From Marinobacter zhejiangensis (GTDB lineage Bacteria; Pseudomonadota; Gammaproteobacteria; Pseudomonadales; Oleiphilaceae): a DNA stretch of 64,000 nucleotides. The position numbers and the translations under genes are program-made. This document shows positions 43,183 through 51,901 of this stretch, one piece after another (positions within the stretch are counted from its first letter, which is position 1; each line of letters starts with the position of its first letter). The stretch spans positions 1 through 64,000 of the forward strand of contig NZ_FOUE01000008.1 in assembly GCF_900114775.1 (NCBI RefSeq), written 5' to 3'. The notes beneath the pieces are model-generated. The model had not been told where the DNA came from. It worked only from the letters and a program-made list of their open reading frames with translations, and made no database searches.

Positions 43183-44048
43183 TGGCGTTTGATTCCGGCG
43201 CGGTTCTGGATGTGAGCGATGTGAGCTTTCGGGTGGGGCGCCAGGCGGTTTTGACGCAAGTGTCGCTGCGGGTCGAACGTGGCGAGTTTGTGGCGTTGCT
43301 GGGCCCGAACGGTGCTGGCAAATCCTCCCTGTTAAGAGTGGTGTCTGGTGAGTGCCGCCCTGAGTCCGGGCAGGTCCGTATTGCGGGCCGGGCGCTGGCG
43401 AGTTGGCGTCGGCGAGATCTGGCACGACACCGGGCCGTTATGCCGCAGAAGGTGGACGTCAGCTTCCCGTTCACCGCCCGCGAAGTGGTGGCTTTGGGGT
43501 GTCCGGCGGACCGAGTGACTGGTCGCCAAGCCTTGATCGACTCGCTATTGAGCCGTCTGGGTGTAGCGGACCTTGCCGACCGTCTGATAGGGAGCCTGTC
43601 TGGCGGTGAACAACAGCGGGTTCAGCTGGCGCGGGTGCTGGCCCAGGTCTGTGACAGTGACGGGCCACGGCTGCTGTTATTGGATGAATGCACGTCGGCT
43701 CTGGACCCGGCCCAGCAGCAGTTGGTGTTCTCGCTACTGCGGGAGCTGGCGAGTGTGGAAGGCTACGCGATTGTTGCGGTGGTGCATGACCTGAACCTGG
43801 CCGCCGCCCATGCCGATCGCCTGGTGATGATGTGCAAGGGGCGGGTAGTGGCGGATGGCCCTCCACTAATGGTACTGGCGCCTGACCTGTTGCGGCAGGT
43901 TTATGGTCTTAATTCCCGGGTAGAGCGGCTTCCGGAAGGGTATCCGGTTGTGGTGCCACTTGTTGGGGGGCACTATTCTCAGGAAATGGCCGAGCCAGTA
44001 TCTTCGCAACGATGTCCTCGAATTCCCCAGACTGCTTTATCGCGCTAA
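43182..44048 (+). CDS. hmuV: Haem ABC transporter ATP-binding protein
   Basis: 288 residues. Walker A GPNGAGKSSL, Q-loop MPQKVDV, signature LSGGEQQRVQLARV, Walker B LLLLDECTSALDP and H-loop VVHDLNLAAAHADRL. Normal core length with a roughly 35-residue C-terminal tail that is antisense to the 3' end of the next gene on the opposite strand (139-base overlap). Last gene of the haem operon. Confidence 0.95.
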   Translation: MAFDSGAVLDVSDVSFRVGRQAVLTQVSLRVERGEFVALLGPNGAGKSSLLRVVSGECRPESGQVRIAGRALASWRRRDLARHRAVMPQKVDVSFPFTAREVVALGCPADRVTGRQALIDSLLSRLGVADLADRLIGSLSGGEQQRVQLARVLAQVCDSDGPRLLLLDECTSALDPAQQQLVFSLLRELASVEGYAIVAVVHDLNLAAAHADRLVMMCKGRVVADGPPLMVLAPDLLRQVYGLNSRVERLPEGYPVVVPLVGGHYSQEMAEPVSSQRCPRIPQTALSR

Positions 44049-44730
44049 GTTGCTCTGACAGGCAGGGCTGATCCTGCTCATGCGATGAATGGATATAGTG
44101 ATACAGGGGGGCGGTGATCAGGTGTTCCCCAATCAGCAATTTCGGGTTCTTGTGGACAGCCGAGATGGCGTCCCAATGGAGTGCCAGTGCGACATCAATA
44201 CGGTTTAGTTCCAGCAGCTGGACCAGCTTGGCCGTGCTGGTGGTTGGCACCTGGATAACTTCCGGGGGGAGTATGGAGTCCACCATCCGGTAGCCATTGA
44301 TATAGCCAACCCGGTTACCACTCAGGATGCGATGGTCACTCGGTAATTCCGGGTTGAGATAGAGTGGAACCAGGTGCAGTTCTTCAAGCGGCGGCTCCAG
44401 AGGGATCAGCGGGGCACCGGATGTAACTGCCATTGGGATTCGCGCAAGTTCACCATCCGATTGCCCATTCTCGGCCATGTAGACGGCCCGGGCTGCGGGT
44501 GCGTTCAGGTATTCCACCTGCAGTCCGCAGCGGGCATAGACTTCTCTCACCACTGCCTGACCGGCGATGACAGAGGGTTCCTCGCTGGTGGACGGTGAGG
44601 TAATTAGGCGCACGTTGTCAGGCCTTGGCTCAGAGGACTGACCCAAGGCCTGAACAGGGGCATACAGTAGAGTGAACGCCAAGCTGACGCACCTTGCCCA
44701 GTGGGGGGCTCCCCAGCGATCACTGGGCAC
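43909..44730 (-). CDS. Periplasmic solute-binding-like protein
   Basis: 273 residues from GTG 44730 (GGGA seven bases before; a TTG at 44766 would give 285). Signal-like segment CVSLAFTLLYAPVQALGQ, then a family-3 binding-protein fold (YARCGLQVEYLNAPAARAVYMAENGQSDGELARI, RVGYINGYRMVDS, LELNRIDVALA). It overlaps trmL at its start and hmuV at its end (antisense). No permease is linked, so an orphan sensor is as likely as a transporter part. Confidence 0.75.
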   Translation of the reverse strand: MPSDRWGAPHWARCVSLAFTLLYAPVQALGQSSEPRPDNVRLITSPSTSEEPSVIAGQAVVREVYARCGLQVEYLNAPAARAVYMAENGQSDGELARIPMAVTSGAPLIPLEPPLEELHLVPLYLNPELPSDHRILSGNRVGYINGYRMVDSILPPEVIQVPTTSTAKLVQLLELNRIDVALALHWDAISAVHKNPKLLIGEHLITAPLYHYIHSSHEQDQPCLSEQLSAIKQSGEFEDIVAKILARPFPENSAPQQVAPQPDTLPEAALPGN

Positions 44731-45190
44731 CAGGGAATCCCAGCTGACGCCAGGCCTCGTAAACAACCAGGGCGGCGGTGTTGGATAGGTTCAGGCTGCG
44801 ACTGTCAGGCTGCATGGGCACCCTGAGAAGACGGGCTTCCGGCAACTGTGCCCGGACATGGTCGGGAAGCCCCCGGGTTTCCGGGCCAAACATCAGGTAG
44901 TCGCCTTCCTGGTAATGGACCTGATGGTAGTGGTTATGACCCTTTGTGCTCAGACCGAACAACCGTTGAGGCTGTTCAGCAGCGAGAAACGACGGAAAGT
45001 CCGGGTGGACCTTTACGGTTGCGTATTCACTGTAGTCCAGACCAGCGCGGCGCATCTGTTTGTCCTCCAGGCTAAAACCGAGAGGTTCAATCAGATGCAG
45101 CCGACAGCCGGTGTTGGCGCAAAGCCGGATGATATTGCCGGTGTTCGGCGGTATCTCCGGCTCGTAGAGCACCACGTTCAGGATGGGCAT
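44720..45190 (-). CDS. trmL: tRNA (cytidine/uridine-34-2'-O)-methyltransferase
   Basis: 156 residues, the minimal SPOUT methyltransferase that modifies the wobble base of tRNA-Leu. Starts NVVLYEPEIPPNTGNIIRLC with the conserved Asn and Arg, then FGPETRGLP and VPMQPDSRSLNLSNTAALVVYE, which form the trefoil knot SAM site. Full length. The gene ahead of it is the thiolase, 9 bases away. Confidence 0.96.
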   Translation of the reverse strand: MPILNVVLYEPEIPPNTGNIIRLCANTGCRLHLIEPLGFSLEDKQMRRAGLDYSEYATVKVHPDFPSFLAAEQPQRLFGLSTKGHNHYHQVHYQEGDYLMFGPETRGLPDHVRAQLPEARLLRVPMQPDSRSLNLSNTAALVVYEAWRQLGFPGAQ

Positions 45191-45199
45191 GTGCTGGTG

Positions 45200-46378
45200 T
45201 TACCGCTCAACCGCCAGTGCCACACCCATACCGCCACCGATGCAAAGAGTCGCCAGACCTTTGTGAACATCACGACGAATCATTTCGTGGATCAGGCTGA
45301 CCAGGATACGGCAGCCTGAGGCGCCGATGGGGTGGCCAAGAGCGATGGCTCCGCCATTGACGTTCACCTTGTCGGTGTCCCAGCCAAGGTCACAGTTGAC
45401 CGACATGGCCTGGGCAGCGAAGGCTTCATTGGCTTCAATCAGGTCGAGGTCGTCGACACTCCAGCCTGCACGCTCAAGGCAGCGCTTGCTGGCCGGGATC
45501 GGGCCGGTGCCCATGATGGCGGGGTCGACGCCGGCGTTGGCCTGGGCGCGGATGGTGACCAGTGGAGTCAGGCCCAGTTGTTGCGCTTTGGCGGCACTGC
45601 ACACCAATACGGCTGCGGCACCATCATTCAGGGAGGAGGCATTGCCAGCGGTGACGGTACCGTCTTTCTTGAACGCCGGGCGCAGCTTGCCAAGACCATC
45701 CGCGGTTACGCCGTCGCGAGGGTTCTCGTCACGATCGACAACAACCGGGTCGCCTTTGCGCTGGGGAATGGAGACCGGCACGATCTGGCCGTCAAAATAA
45801 CCGGCTTGCTGGGCCGCCACGGCTTTCTGCTGGGAGGCCGCTGCAAAGGCGTCCTGGTCTTCACGGCTGAGGCTGTACTTCTCAACGATGTTCTCAGCGG
45901 TGATGCCCATGTGGTAGTCGTTGAAAGCATCCCACAAGCCATCGTTCACCATGGTGTCGATCATGGTCCAGTTGCCCATACGCTGGCCGTTTCGGCTGTT
46001 GGGAACAACGTGAGCCGACTGGCTCATGCTTTCCTGGCCACCGGCAATGATCATCTCGGCATCGCCATTGCGGATTGCCTGAACGGCCATGTGCACGGCT
46101 TTCAGACCGGAGCCACACACCTTGTTGATGGTGAGGGCCGGTACCGAGGCTGGCAGCCCGGAGTTGATGGTGGCCTGCCGGGCCGGGTTCTGCCCGCAAC
46201 CGGCAGTCAGCACCTGCCCGAGGATAACTTCGTCAATCTGGTCGCCCGCTACGCCAGTCTCATCCAGCAGCGCCTTGATAACCTCACTCCCCAGCTGGTC
46301 TGCTCGCAGGCTGGACAGGGAACCTCCAAAAGTGCCGATGGCGGTTCGTTTGGCGGCAACAATCACTACGTCTTGCAT
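45200..46378 (-). CDS. atoB: Acetyl-CoA acetyltransferase (thiolase)
   Basis: Condenses two acetyl-CoA to acetoacetyl-CoA or splits acetoacetyl-CoA. 392 residues. Active-site Cys in NKVCGSGLKAVH, NEAFAAQ, the His in GGAIALGHPIGASG, and the second Cys in CIGGGMGVAL. Close to PhaA/AtoB biosynthetic or degradative thiolases; no phaB or CoA-transferase gene is nearby to choose between them. Confidence 0.93.
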   Translation of the reverse strand: MQDVVIVAAKRTAIGTFGGSLSSLRADQLGSEVIKALLDETGVAGDQIDEVILGQVLTAGCGQNPARQATINSGLPASVPALTINKVCGSGLKAVHMAVQAIRNGDAEMIIAGGQESMSQSAHVVPNSRNGQRMGNWTMIDTMVNDGLWDAFNDYHMGITAENIVEKYSLSREDQDAFAAASQQKAVAAQQAGYFDGQIVPVSIPQRKGDPVVVDRDENPRDGVTADGLGKLRPAFKKDGTVTAGNASSLNDGAAAVLVCSAAKAQQLGLTPLVTIRAQANAGVDPAIMGTGPIPASKRCLERAGWSVDDLDLIEANEAFAAQAMSVNCDLGWDTDKVNVNGGAIALGHPIGASGCRILVSLIHEMIRRDVHKGLATLCIGGGMGVALAVER

Positions 46379-46534
46379 GGTAAGTCTCCAATTAGGGTGA
46401 GAGGACTCGGCGTGGGTGCGCAGGTGCAGTCTGAACTGGCAATGTGCTGGCGCATTGTAGCGGAAAGCCGGCGGCTGGCCAAAATAACGCCACCGGCACT
46501 CCTGGCGGTGTGTGTGAGGTGGCCGATCAGGGCG

Positions 46535-47281
46535 CTACATGTTCAGGCTGCGGCCACCGTCTACGGCGAGGATTTGCCCGGTGATGAAGGGGGCATCGCA
46601 GATCAGGAACGTCACCGCACCGGCAATGTCATCCGGGGTGCCGGTGCGTGCCAGGGGGGTCTTCGCCAGAATCCCCTGCTGATAGTCAGGACTGATCGGT
46701 GCATCTCCTTCCGGCCAGAGAATGGCGCCGGGAGAGACACCATTGACCCGAACGTGTGGGGCCAGCTCCCGGGCCCAGGATTTGGTCAGTGCGGCGAGGC
46801 CGGCCTTGCTGGCACAGTACAGTGGGTGGTCGGCCAGCGGGCGCTCGCTGTAGATGTCGATGAGATTGACGATGTTACCGCGACTCGCCTGCAGGGTTGG
46901 GAGGCAGGCCTGAACCAGAAAGAACGGCGCCCGCAGGTTGGTGTCCATCAGGGCTGACCAATCGTCGGGAGTGGCCTTGGGAGTGGCGGTCGGGAAAAAG
47001 GCCGAGGCGTTGTTGACGACCGCATCAAGCCGGTTCCAGGCACTGGTGGCATCCGCAGCAAGCCGGGTTACCTCATCCGCCACGCTAAGGTCTGCCTGTA
47101 GCACCCGGGCAGAGTCCGCGCGGGCCTGGTTGAGCTTTGCCGCCAGGTCTGCGGCTTGCTGGGGGCGTGACCGATGGTGGATCAACACCTTCCAGCCACG
47201 CTGGTGCAGGCGCGAGGCTGTGGCCGCACCAAGACGGTGGGCGGAACCGGTAATCAGGGCAACGGGGCATAGGGTGTTCAT
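46535..47281 (-). CDS. folM: Pteridine-reductase-like SDR (FolM type)
   Basis: 248 residues. Cofactor motif with an arginine, TGSAHRLGAATA (T-G-x3-R-x-G), the mark of pteridine reductase/FolM rather than ordinary SDRs; IDIYSERPLADHPLYCASKAG carries the Tyr-x3-Lys, and DGGRSLNM ends it. Likely reduces dihydromonapterin or dihydrofolate-type pterins with NADPH. Its ATG overlaps the stop of cca. Confidence 0.85.
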   Translation of the reverse strand: MNTLCPVALITGSAHRLGAATASRLHQRGWKVLIHHRSRPQQAADLAAKLNQARADSARVLQADLSVADEVTRLAADATSAWNRLDAVVNNASAFFPTATPKATPDDWSALMDTNLRAPFFLVQACLPTLQASRGNIVNLIDIYSERPLADHPLYCASKAGLAALTKSWARELAPHVRVNGVSPGAILWPEGDAPISPDYQQGILAKTPLARTGTPDDIAGAVTFLICDAPFITGQILAVDGGRSLNM

Positions 47282-48444
47282 GGCAGGTTCCTGTCTGGGG
47301 CAAGCAGGGTCTGGATGCGTTGCAGGCGTTCATTGCGAATCGCTGCGCCGAGGGCTTTACCGGCGTGGCCTTGCGCCATGAGTTCCCGGCTATCGACCAC
47401 GGCGGTTTTGGCCTGTGCCTGTCGCAGTTGATCAAGACGTGTGGCCGGTGCGGGATCGTGTCCAGGGCGGCAGCCGAGCACGTGCAGCAGCCGGGTAAAA
47501 CGTTCGGGCTTGCGCCAGGCATCGGCCTGCTCGAGAAACTGCAGCATGGCTTCTGCGGCTTCATCGTCTCCGTCATCGCAACTCTCATCACCACTCTCAT
47601 CACCACCCAGTTCGGCCAAAGCGGGCGCTAACCGGCTTGCCAGTACCGCCAGGTCGCGGCAGTCGTTGGGGGCCTTCATGGCGCGGGCACGGGCATCGAT
47701 CTGCGGTTCCGGCAAGGGCAAAAGCAGGGCGGCAAAACGCGCGTCGGTGGCGCCATTGCCAGCATGGATGCAGGCCAGGGCGGAGAGCGCATCTTCAAGG
47801 ATGGCGGCGTCCGCCAATTCAGGAATAAGCACCGCCAGGGCACCGGTCTCGTAAAGGACCTGGAAGAACGTCGCGGGGGACTGTTCATGGAGCGCGCGCT
47901 GGAGTTCCTGCCAAACGCGCTCCGGCACCAGGTGATCAACCTCGCCGTCGGCGACCATGCCTTGCATGAGCGTCATGGTGTCGTCAGCCACCTTGAAGCC
48001 CAGTGGTGCAAAGCGTGCAGCGAAGCGCGCGGTACGGAGAATGCGCAGAGGATCTTCGGCAAAGGCCGGTGAGACATGGCGCAGCAGCTTGGCATTCAGG
48101 TCGGCCTGGCCGTCAAAGGGGTCAACCAGCTGACCGGCTTCATCCCGGGCGATGGCGTTGACGGTGAGATCCCGGCGGCGGAGATCGTCCTCCAGGGTGA
48201 CATCCGGGGCGCTGTAGACGGAAAAACCATGGTAGCCGTGGCCCTGTTTGCGTTCGGTACGGGCGAGGGCGTACTCCTCGTTGCTGTCGGGGTGGAGAAA
48301 CACCGGGAAGTCGGCACCGACCTGGCGGAAACCGCGGCCGAGCATGTCTTCCGGGGTTGCACCCACAACGACCCAGTCCCGGTCCTTGATGGGCAAGCCC
48401 AGCAAGTCGTCACGCACCGCACCACCAACGAGATAGCATTTCAT
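47278..48444 (-). CDS. cca: CCA-adding tRNA nucleotidyltransferase
   Basis: Adds or repairs the 3' CCA of tRNAs. 388 residues from ATG 48444. Class II start MKCYLVGGAVRDDLLG, the metal aspartates in KDRDWVV, RRRDLTVNAIARDE, and the neck region RILRTARFAARF. The C-terminal HD phosphohydrolase found in E. coli Cca is not evident. Near the C-terminus is an acidic insert GGDESGDESCDDGDDEAAE encoded partly by a 12-base tandem repeat. Overlaps folM by four bases. Confidence 0.94.
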   Translation of the reverse strand: MKCYLVGGAVRDDLLGLPIKDRDWVVVGATPEDMLGRGFRQVGADFPVFLHPDSNEEYALARTERKQGHGYHGFSVYSAPDVTLEDDLRRRDLTVNAIARDEAGQLVDPFDGQADLNAKLLRHVSPAFAEDPLRILRTARFAARFAPLGFKVADDTMTLMQGMVADGEVDHLVPERVWQELQRALHEQSPATFFQVLYETGALAVLIPELADAAILEDALSALACIHAGNGATDARFAALLLPLPEPQIDARARAMKAPNDCRDLAVLASRLAPALAELGGDESGDESCDDGDDEAAEAMLQFLEQADAWRKPERFTRLLHVLGCRPGHDPAPATRLDQLRQAQAKTAVVDSRELMAQGHAGKALGAAIRNERLQRIQTLLAPDRNLP

Positions 48445-48534
48445 AGCCAAATAGAGCCCCTGCCTTGGGTTTGAGACTTTAGCGAAAGTGACGCTGATTA
48501 TCCGGGGGGGATGATGAAAGGGCAAACCGGGGCG

Positions 48535-48568
48535 GAAAAAAGCCCGCGGCGTTGGCACGGCGCGGGCT
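48535..48568 (-). terminator. Terminator of the TraF-like gene
   Basis: On the minus strand AGCCCGCG/CGCGGGCT with a 12-base loop followed by TTTTTCC, 16 bases beyond the stop of the leftward outer-membrane protein gene. Confidence 0.85.
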
Positions 48569-48583
48569 GGTGTGAGCGGGCGT

Positions 48584-49837
48584 TTAGAAGGCCGCGCCGA
48601 ACTCGATGGCGGCGCCAAGGTCCGCTTCACTGTAAAGCGCAGCGATATCAAGGCGGGCACCAAACGGGTTCAGACCAATACCGGCGGTAAACTGGGTGTC
48701 TTCTTCGATGCCGTTATTGTCGTCGTTGCTGGCCAGGTTATGGCGAATACCACCGCGAATCTGGGCATAGCGCCAGGCGTCGAACTCGGCACCTACGGCC
48801 AGCCACTGGGTGTCATCGGCATAACCGAAGCCTTTCTGCTCGGTCAGGTCGAGTTCTGCGGTAATCACGTGGAATTCGTCGCTGTGGGCCAGGCCAACGG
48901 TCACTCTTGGATCAACTTCCAGGGTGTGCTGGGTTTCCTGCTTGCTCAGGTCGCTGCTGACCGCGGAGTCGAGTTCCATCGGGATCAGGTTCTTGATGGC
49001 TACGCCAGCGTTCCATTCGCCGTTCTCGCCAAAGCTCATGGCTGCGCCGAGATCCAGGTTGAACCCGCTCTTGTCGGTCTCGAACTCGCTGTTGTCATAG
49101 TCACTGTCGTCAAACCCGGACACGCTTTCAGTGTACTGGTAGGTCATCAGCTGCATGTATTTCGGCGTCACACCGATCTGCAGTGACTGCCCGTTGTTCA
49201 GCTGGTAAGCGTGGGCGAGGCTGATGCCAACTTCCGCAACGGAGGCGGCAAGTACCCGGGCGCGGGACTGGAGGTTGTTGAGATCGGCGGTGGGGTCCAG
49301 CGCTGCTACTTTGGCCAGTTCCGCATCATCCGCAGAGTCATATTCGCCGCGGACGGTTGCCTGGATATTGCCAGCAGTATGTACGCCAACCGAAATGGCA
49401 TCCATCGGGAAGGCCAGCGCCAGACCAAGGCCGGCATCGACCCGTACGGTGTCGTTATTCAGGTCCTGAAGCTGCTGCCGAAGTTCATTGGCGGTAGCAC
49501 TGGCAGCCGGGGCGTTCAGGCTGTCCAGGGCGGCCTGGGCACGATCAATGGTGTCCTGGATGTCATCAATCTGATCAATGGTCTCTTCTTCATCCGCGAA
49601 GCGGGCATTGACCGACGGAATGATCAAGCCGAAATCATCGGCCCATTCGTGTTGATCTGAGGCCAGCATGGCCGGGTTGGCAAAGCCTGCAGAGGCCGGA
49701 TGGGCCACCGCGACGCCGGTGCCGCCCATGGCAAATGAACGGGCCGACTGGAAATTCTGGGGTCCCGCCAGGGCAGAGGTAGTGGCAACGGACAGCCCGA
49801 TAGCCAGGGTGAGGCGAGAGAGACGCAAACCATTCAT
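48584..49837 (-). CDS. TraF-like (PF13729-type) outer-membrane protein
   Basis: 417 residues with a signal peptide (LAIGLSVATTSALAG). Sequence resembles the chromosomal TraF-named beta-barrel proteins of Pseudomonas and Marinobacter: NFQSARSFAMGGTGVAVAHPASAGFANPAML near the start, a short coiled-coil insert (IDQIDDIQDTIDRAQAALDSL), and repeating barrel strands ending in AIEFGAAF. This group is not a conjugation protein despite the name. It may be a FadL-like porin; FadL-like features are weak. Own terminator. Confidence 0.8.
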   Translation of the reverse strand: MNGLRLSRLTLAIGLSVATTSALAGPQNFQSARSFAMGGTGVAVAHPASAGFANPAMLASDQHEWADDFGLIIPSVNARFADEEETIDQIDDIQDTIDRAQAALDSLNAPAASATANELRQQLQDLNNDTVRVDAGLGLALAFPMDAISVGVHTAGNIQATVRGEYDSADDAELAKVAALDPTADLNNLQSRARVLAASVAEVGISLAHAYQLNNGQSLQIGVTPKYMQLMTYQYTESVSGFDDSDYDNSEFETDKSGFNLDLGAAMSFGENGEWNAGVAIKNLIPMELDSAVSSDLSKQETQHTLEVDPRVTVGLAHSDEFHVITAELDLTEQKGFGYADDTQWLAVGAEFDAWRYAQIRGGIRHNLASNDDNNGIEEDTQFTAGIGLNPFGARLDIAALYSEADLGAAIEFGAAF

Positions 49838-50137
49838 AACAGCAGATGCTCCTGCAGCAGGTGAGTAAAGACTTGTCAGGGTTTCAGGTGGCTTGGCGGG
49901 TTGGCCTGCTCCTGTTCCCGTTTGTTATAGACGGACAGAGTAGTGGGTACGGTTCCGTTCATCATGGACAAAGCGGTAACCAAATGTTCCGGAACTGTAA
50001 AATGCGGTGGAATCTTGCCGCTTTTGCTACTGATGTTTACCGCTCAATTGTGAAAATGTAATGTCAATCAAATGGTTGTGTTAATTGGCCCAATTCTTCC
50101 ATAGGATGCGGTGAATGACAGTTTCTGGAGAGCAGGC
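49838..50137. other. Divergent intergenic region before flgP
   Basis: 300 bases between the TraF-like gene and flgP. It contains the near-palindrome AATTGGCCCAATT at 50083-50095. No gene, RNA or terminator was recognised. I looked for sigma-54 (GG-N10-GC) and sigma-28 elements and saw no clear match. Confidence 0.4.
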
Positions 50138-50674
50138 ATGATGGTGCGAGGGGTTACACTGTTGCTGGTGGCCGTGTTGGCGGGGTGTTCGTCGTGGCAG
50201 CAGGACCGGCAAGCGTCGGCGGAGATGGACGACAGTCGGTTTGAGCCGATCGTGGTGCGGGTCAGTGGGTTCGGAACCTATGCCGAAGCTGCAGACCGGC
50301 TGGACACCCGCAAGCGACTGCTGGCGCGCAGGGCGTCGCAGTTGGATGCCTACCGTAATCTGGCGGAACGGGTTTACGGAACGGTGATTTTTGGCAGTTC
50401 GACCGTCAATGATTTTGTTCTCAACGGTGACAATTTCCGCACCTACGTCGACAGCTATATCCGTGGCGCCAAAATGGTGGCGGTCAATGAGCACAGTGAC
50501 GGGGTGGTAGAGACCGTGATGGAACTGAAGCTGGAACCACGGTTCCGCGCCTGCGTCGCTCTGGTGGAGGAGCGTGAGGTTCAGAGCCGTTGCCCGGTTC
50601 CCATGCCCACCGGCAATGACAGTGCCGGGGATGTCCATAGCCGCAGTGTAGATTCACTGTACTACCTGGACTGA
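50138..50674 (+). CDS. flgP: FlgP-like flagellar outer-membrane lipoprotein
   Basis: 178 residues from ATG 50138 behind GGAG. Lipobox LLVAVLAGCSS (Cys17), then the LPP20/FlgP domain with RLLARRASQLDAYRNLAERVYGT, FVLNGDNFRTYVDSYIRGAKM and VVETVMELKL. In Vibrio FlgP helps form the outer-membrane rings around the flagellar motor, with FlgT. The next gene is flgT, six bases downstream. No other flagellar gene is in the window. Confidence 0.88.
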   Translation: MMVRGVTLLLVAVLAGCSSWQQDRQASAEMDDSRFEPIVVRVSGFGTYAEAADRLDTRKRLLARRASQLDAYRNLAERVYGTVIFGSSTVNDFVLNGDNFRTYVDSYIRGAKMVAVNEHSDGVVETVMELKLEPRFRACVALVEEREVQSRCPVPMPTGNDSAGDVHSRSVDSLYYLD

Positions 50675-50680
50675 CCCCCG

Positions 50681-51898
50681 ATGAGCACGCCCCTGAAAAT
50701 GTACCTGCTGCTCCCTCTGCTGGCTCTGGCGGTTGCCCTGCTGACTCCGATGGCCGCCAATGCGGTTGTTCTGGAAGGTGTGGGCCATGCGGTGATCAAC
50801 AATGGCGATCTTGAGCTGGCCCGTGCGTCTGCCCGGGAATCCGCATTGCGGGATGTGGCGCTGCAGTACGAAGCCAGGATTGCCAGCTCGGATACCCTGA
50901 ACAACGGTATTGTTACTGATTCCAGGCTGACGGTGTCCAGCAACGCCAGGGCCAGGGATGTGCGGGTGATCAGCGAGCAGCGCACCGGCAACCTGCTGCG
51001 GGTCATCCTGCAGGCCGATATGTCCGAGAGCGCGACCTGTGAGGCCGGTGTGGCGGCTGGGCTGAAAAAACGGGTGGCGATCACCGGCTTCCCGCTTCAG
51101 TTCCCCGATCAGGCGGTGCTGGGACGACTGGATGACGCTGGGGAAGCCTTGCCACAGCAATTGCGGGCGCGCTTGCAGGAGGGGGGCCGGTTACAGGTGT
51201 TGGGGGCATCCTCCATTCATCCGTTCCATGATGTTGCCAATGCACCGACGTCCCAGGCCTTCGATAATAGCCTGAGCAATGTGGTTGCGCTGGCCCGCGA
51301 TCTGGATGCGCAGTTTGTCGTGACCGGGGTTGTGCGCAGTATGGCGGTTGAAGACCCGTCTGCCTGGGGTTCTTCGGTGCTGGCCAAGGCCCAGCGGGGC
51401 CTCGGCATGGCCAATCGTGAGCGTCGTCTGGTAGTCGATATGATGGTGTTTGATGGGTTCAGTGGCTCACCGGTGTTTCAACAACGGTTTGCCACCAGCG
51501 GCACCTGGGATGCCAGCCTGGGTGAATCCGACAGCTTTGGCTCAGCGGGGTTTTGGAGTACTGGGTACGGCCAGGCGGTCAATGCCAGCCTGGATGAGAT
51601 GACCCAGGCGGTCAGCGATGCCATCCGCTGCCAGCCATTCATTACCCGGGTGACTCGGGTCGAAGGGCGGAGGGTGACCCTGGCGTCAGGTGCAACCGCC
51701 GGGCTGCGCCCAGGCGACCGCCTGGATCTCTATCGCAGTTCCCGTTACTTCGATACACCAGGCGCGGCGCCGGAGCTGCGGGACAGCCACGCCAATGTCA
51801 CGCTGAACAGCGTGCACCCGGACTTCAGTAACGGTGAGATGCCGGTGACTGGCGCGCTGGTCAACATCCAGCGGGGCGACATGGCCATTATCTGGTAG
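50681..51898 (+). CDS. flgT: Flagellar H-ring protein FlgT
   Basis: 405 residues with signal peptide (LLPLLALAVALLTPMAANA). FlgT builds the H-ring around the basal body LP-rings in Vibrio-type sodium-driven and other polar flagella. N-domain ARASARESALRDVALQYEARI resembles the FlgP repeat; middle domain binds like TolB N-domain (RVAITGFPLQFPDQAVLG), and the C-terminal domain has GATAGLRPGDRLDLYR. Forms an flgP-flgT unit. Ends three bases from the convergent sufE. Confidence 0.9.
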   Translation: MSTPLKMYLLLPLLALAVALLTPMAANAVVLEGVGHAVINNGDLELARASARESALRDVALQYEARIASSDTLNNGIVTDSRLTVSSNARARDVRVISEQRTGNLLRVILQADMSESATCEAGVAAGLKKRVAITGFPLQFPDQAVLGRLDDAGEALPQQLRARLQEGGRLQVLGASSIHPFHDVANAPTSQAFDNSLSNVVALARDLDAQFVVTGVVRSMAVEDPSAWGSSVLAKAQRGLGMANRERRLVVDMMVFDGFSGSPVFQQRFATSGTWDASLGESDSFGSAGFWSTGYGQAVNASLDEMTQAVSDAIRCQPFITRVTRVEGRRVTLASGATAGLRPGDRLDLYRSSRYFDTPGAAPELRDSHANVTLNSVHPDFSNGEMPVTGALVNIQRGDMAIIW

Positions 51899-51901
51899 CT
51901 A

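Noticed and set aside
41295..44048. Reading the BtuF/BtuC/BtuD-like genes as a B12 transporter
   Set aside because: HmuS and HmuY homologues and a Fur box precede them and no cobalamin riboswitch is visible, so haem is the better fit. This also weakens a link between this transporter and the CobD-like gene.
45332..46957. 541-residue open frame opposite the thiolase and SDR genes
   Set aside because: Runs across two clear leftward genes; a mirror-frame artefact.
50083..50095. AATTGGCCCAATT as a sigma-54 promoter for flgP
   Set aside because: No GC at the right distance after GG; palindrome kept only as a note.
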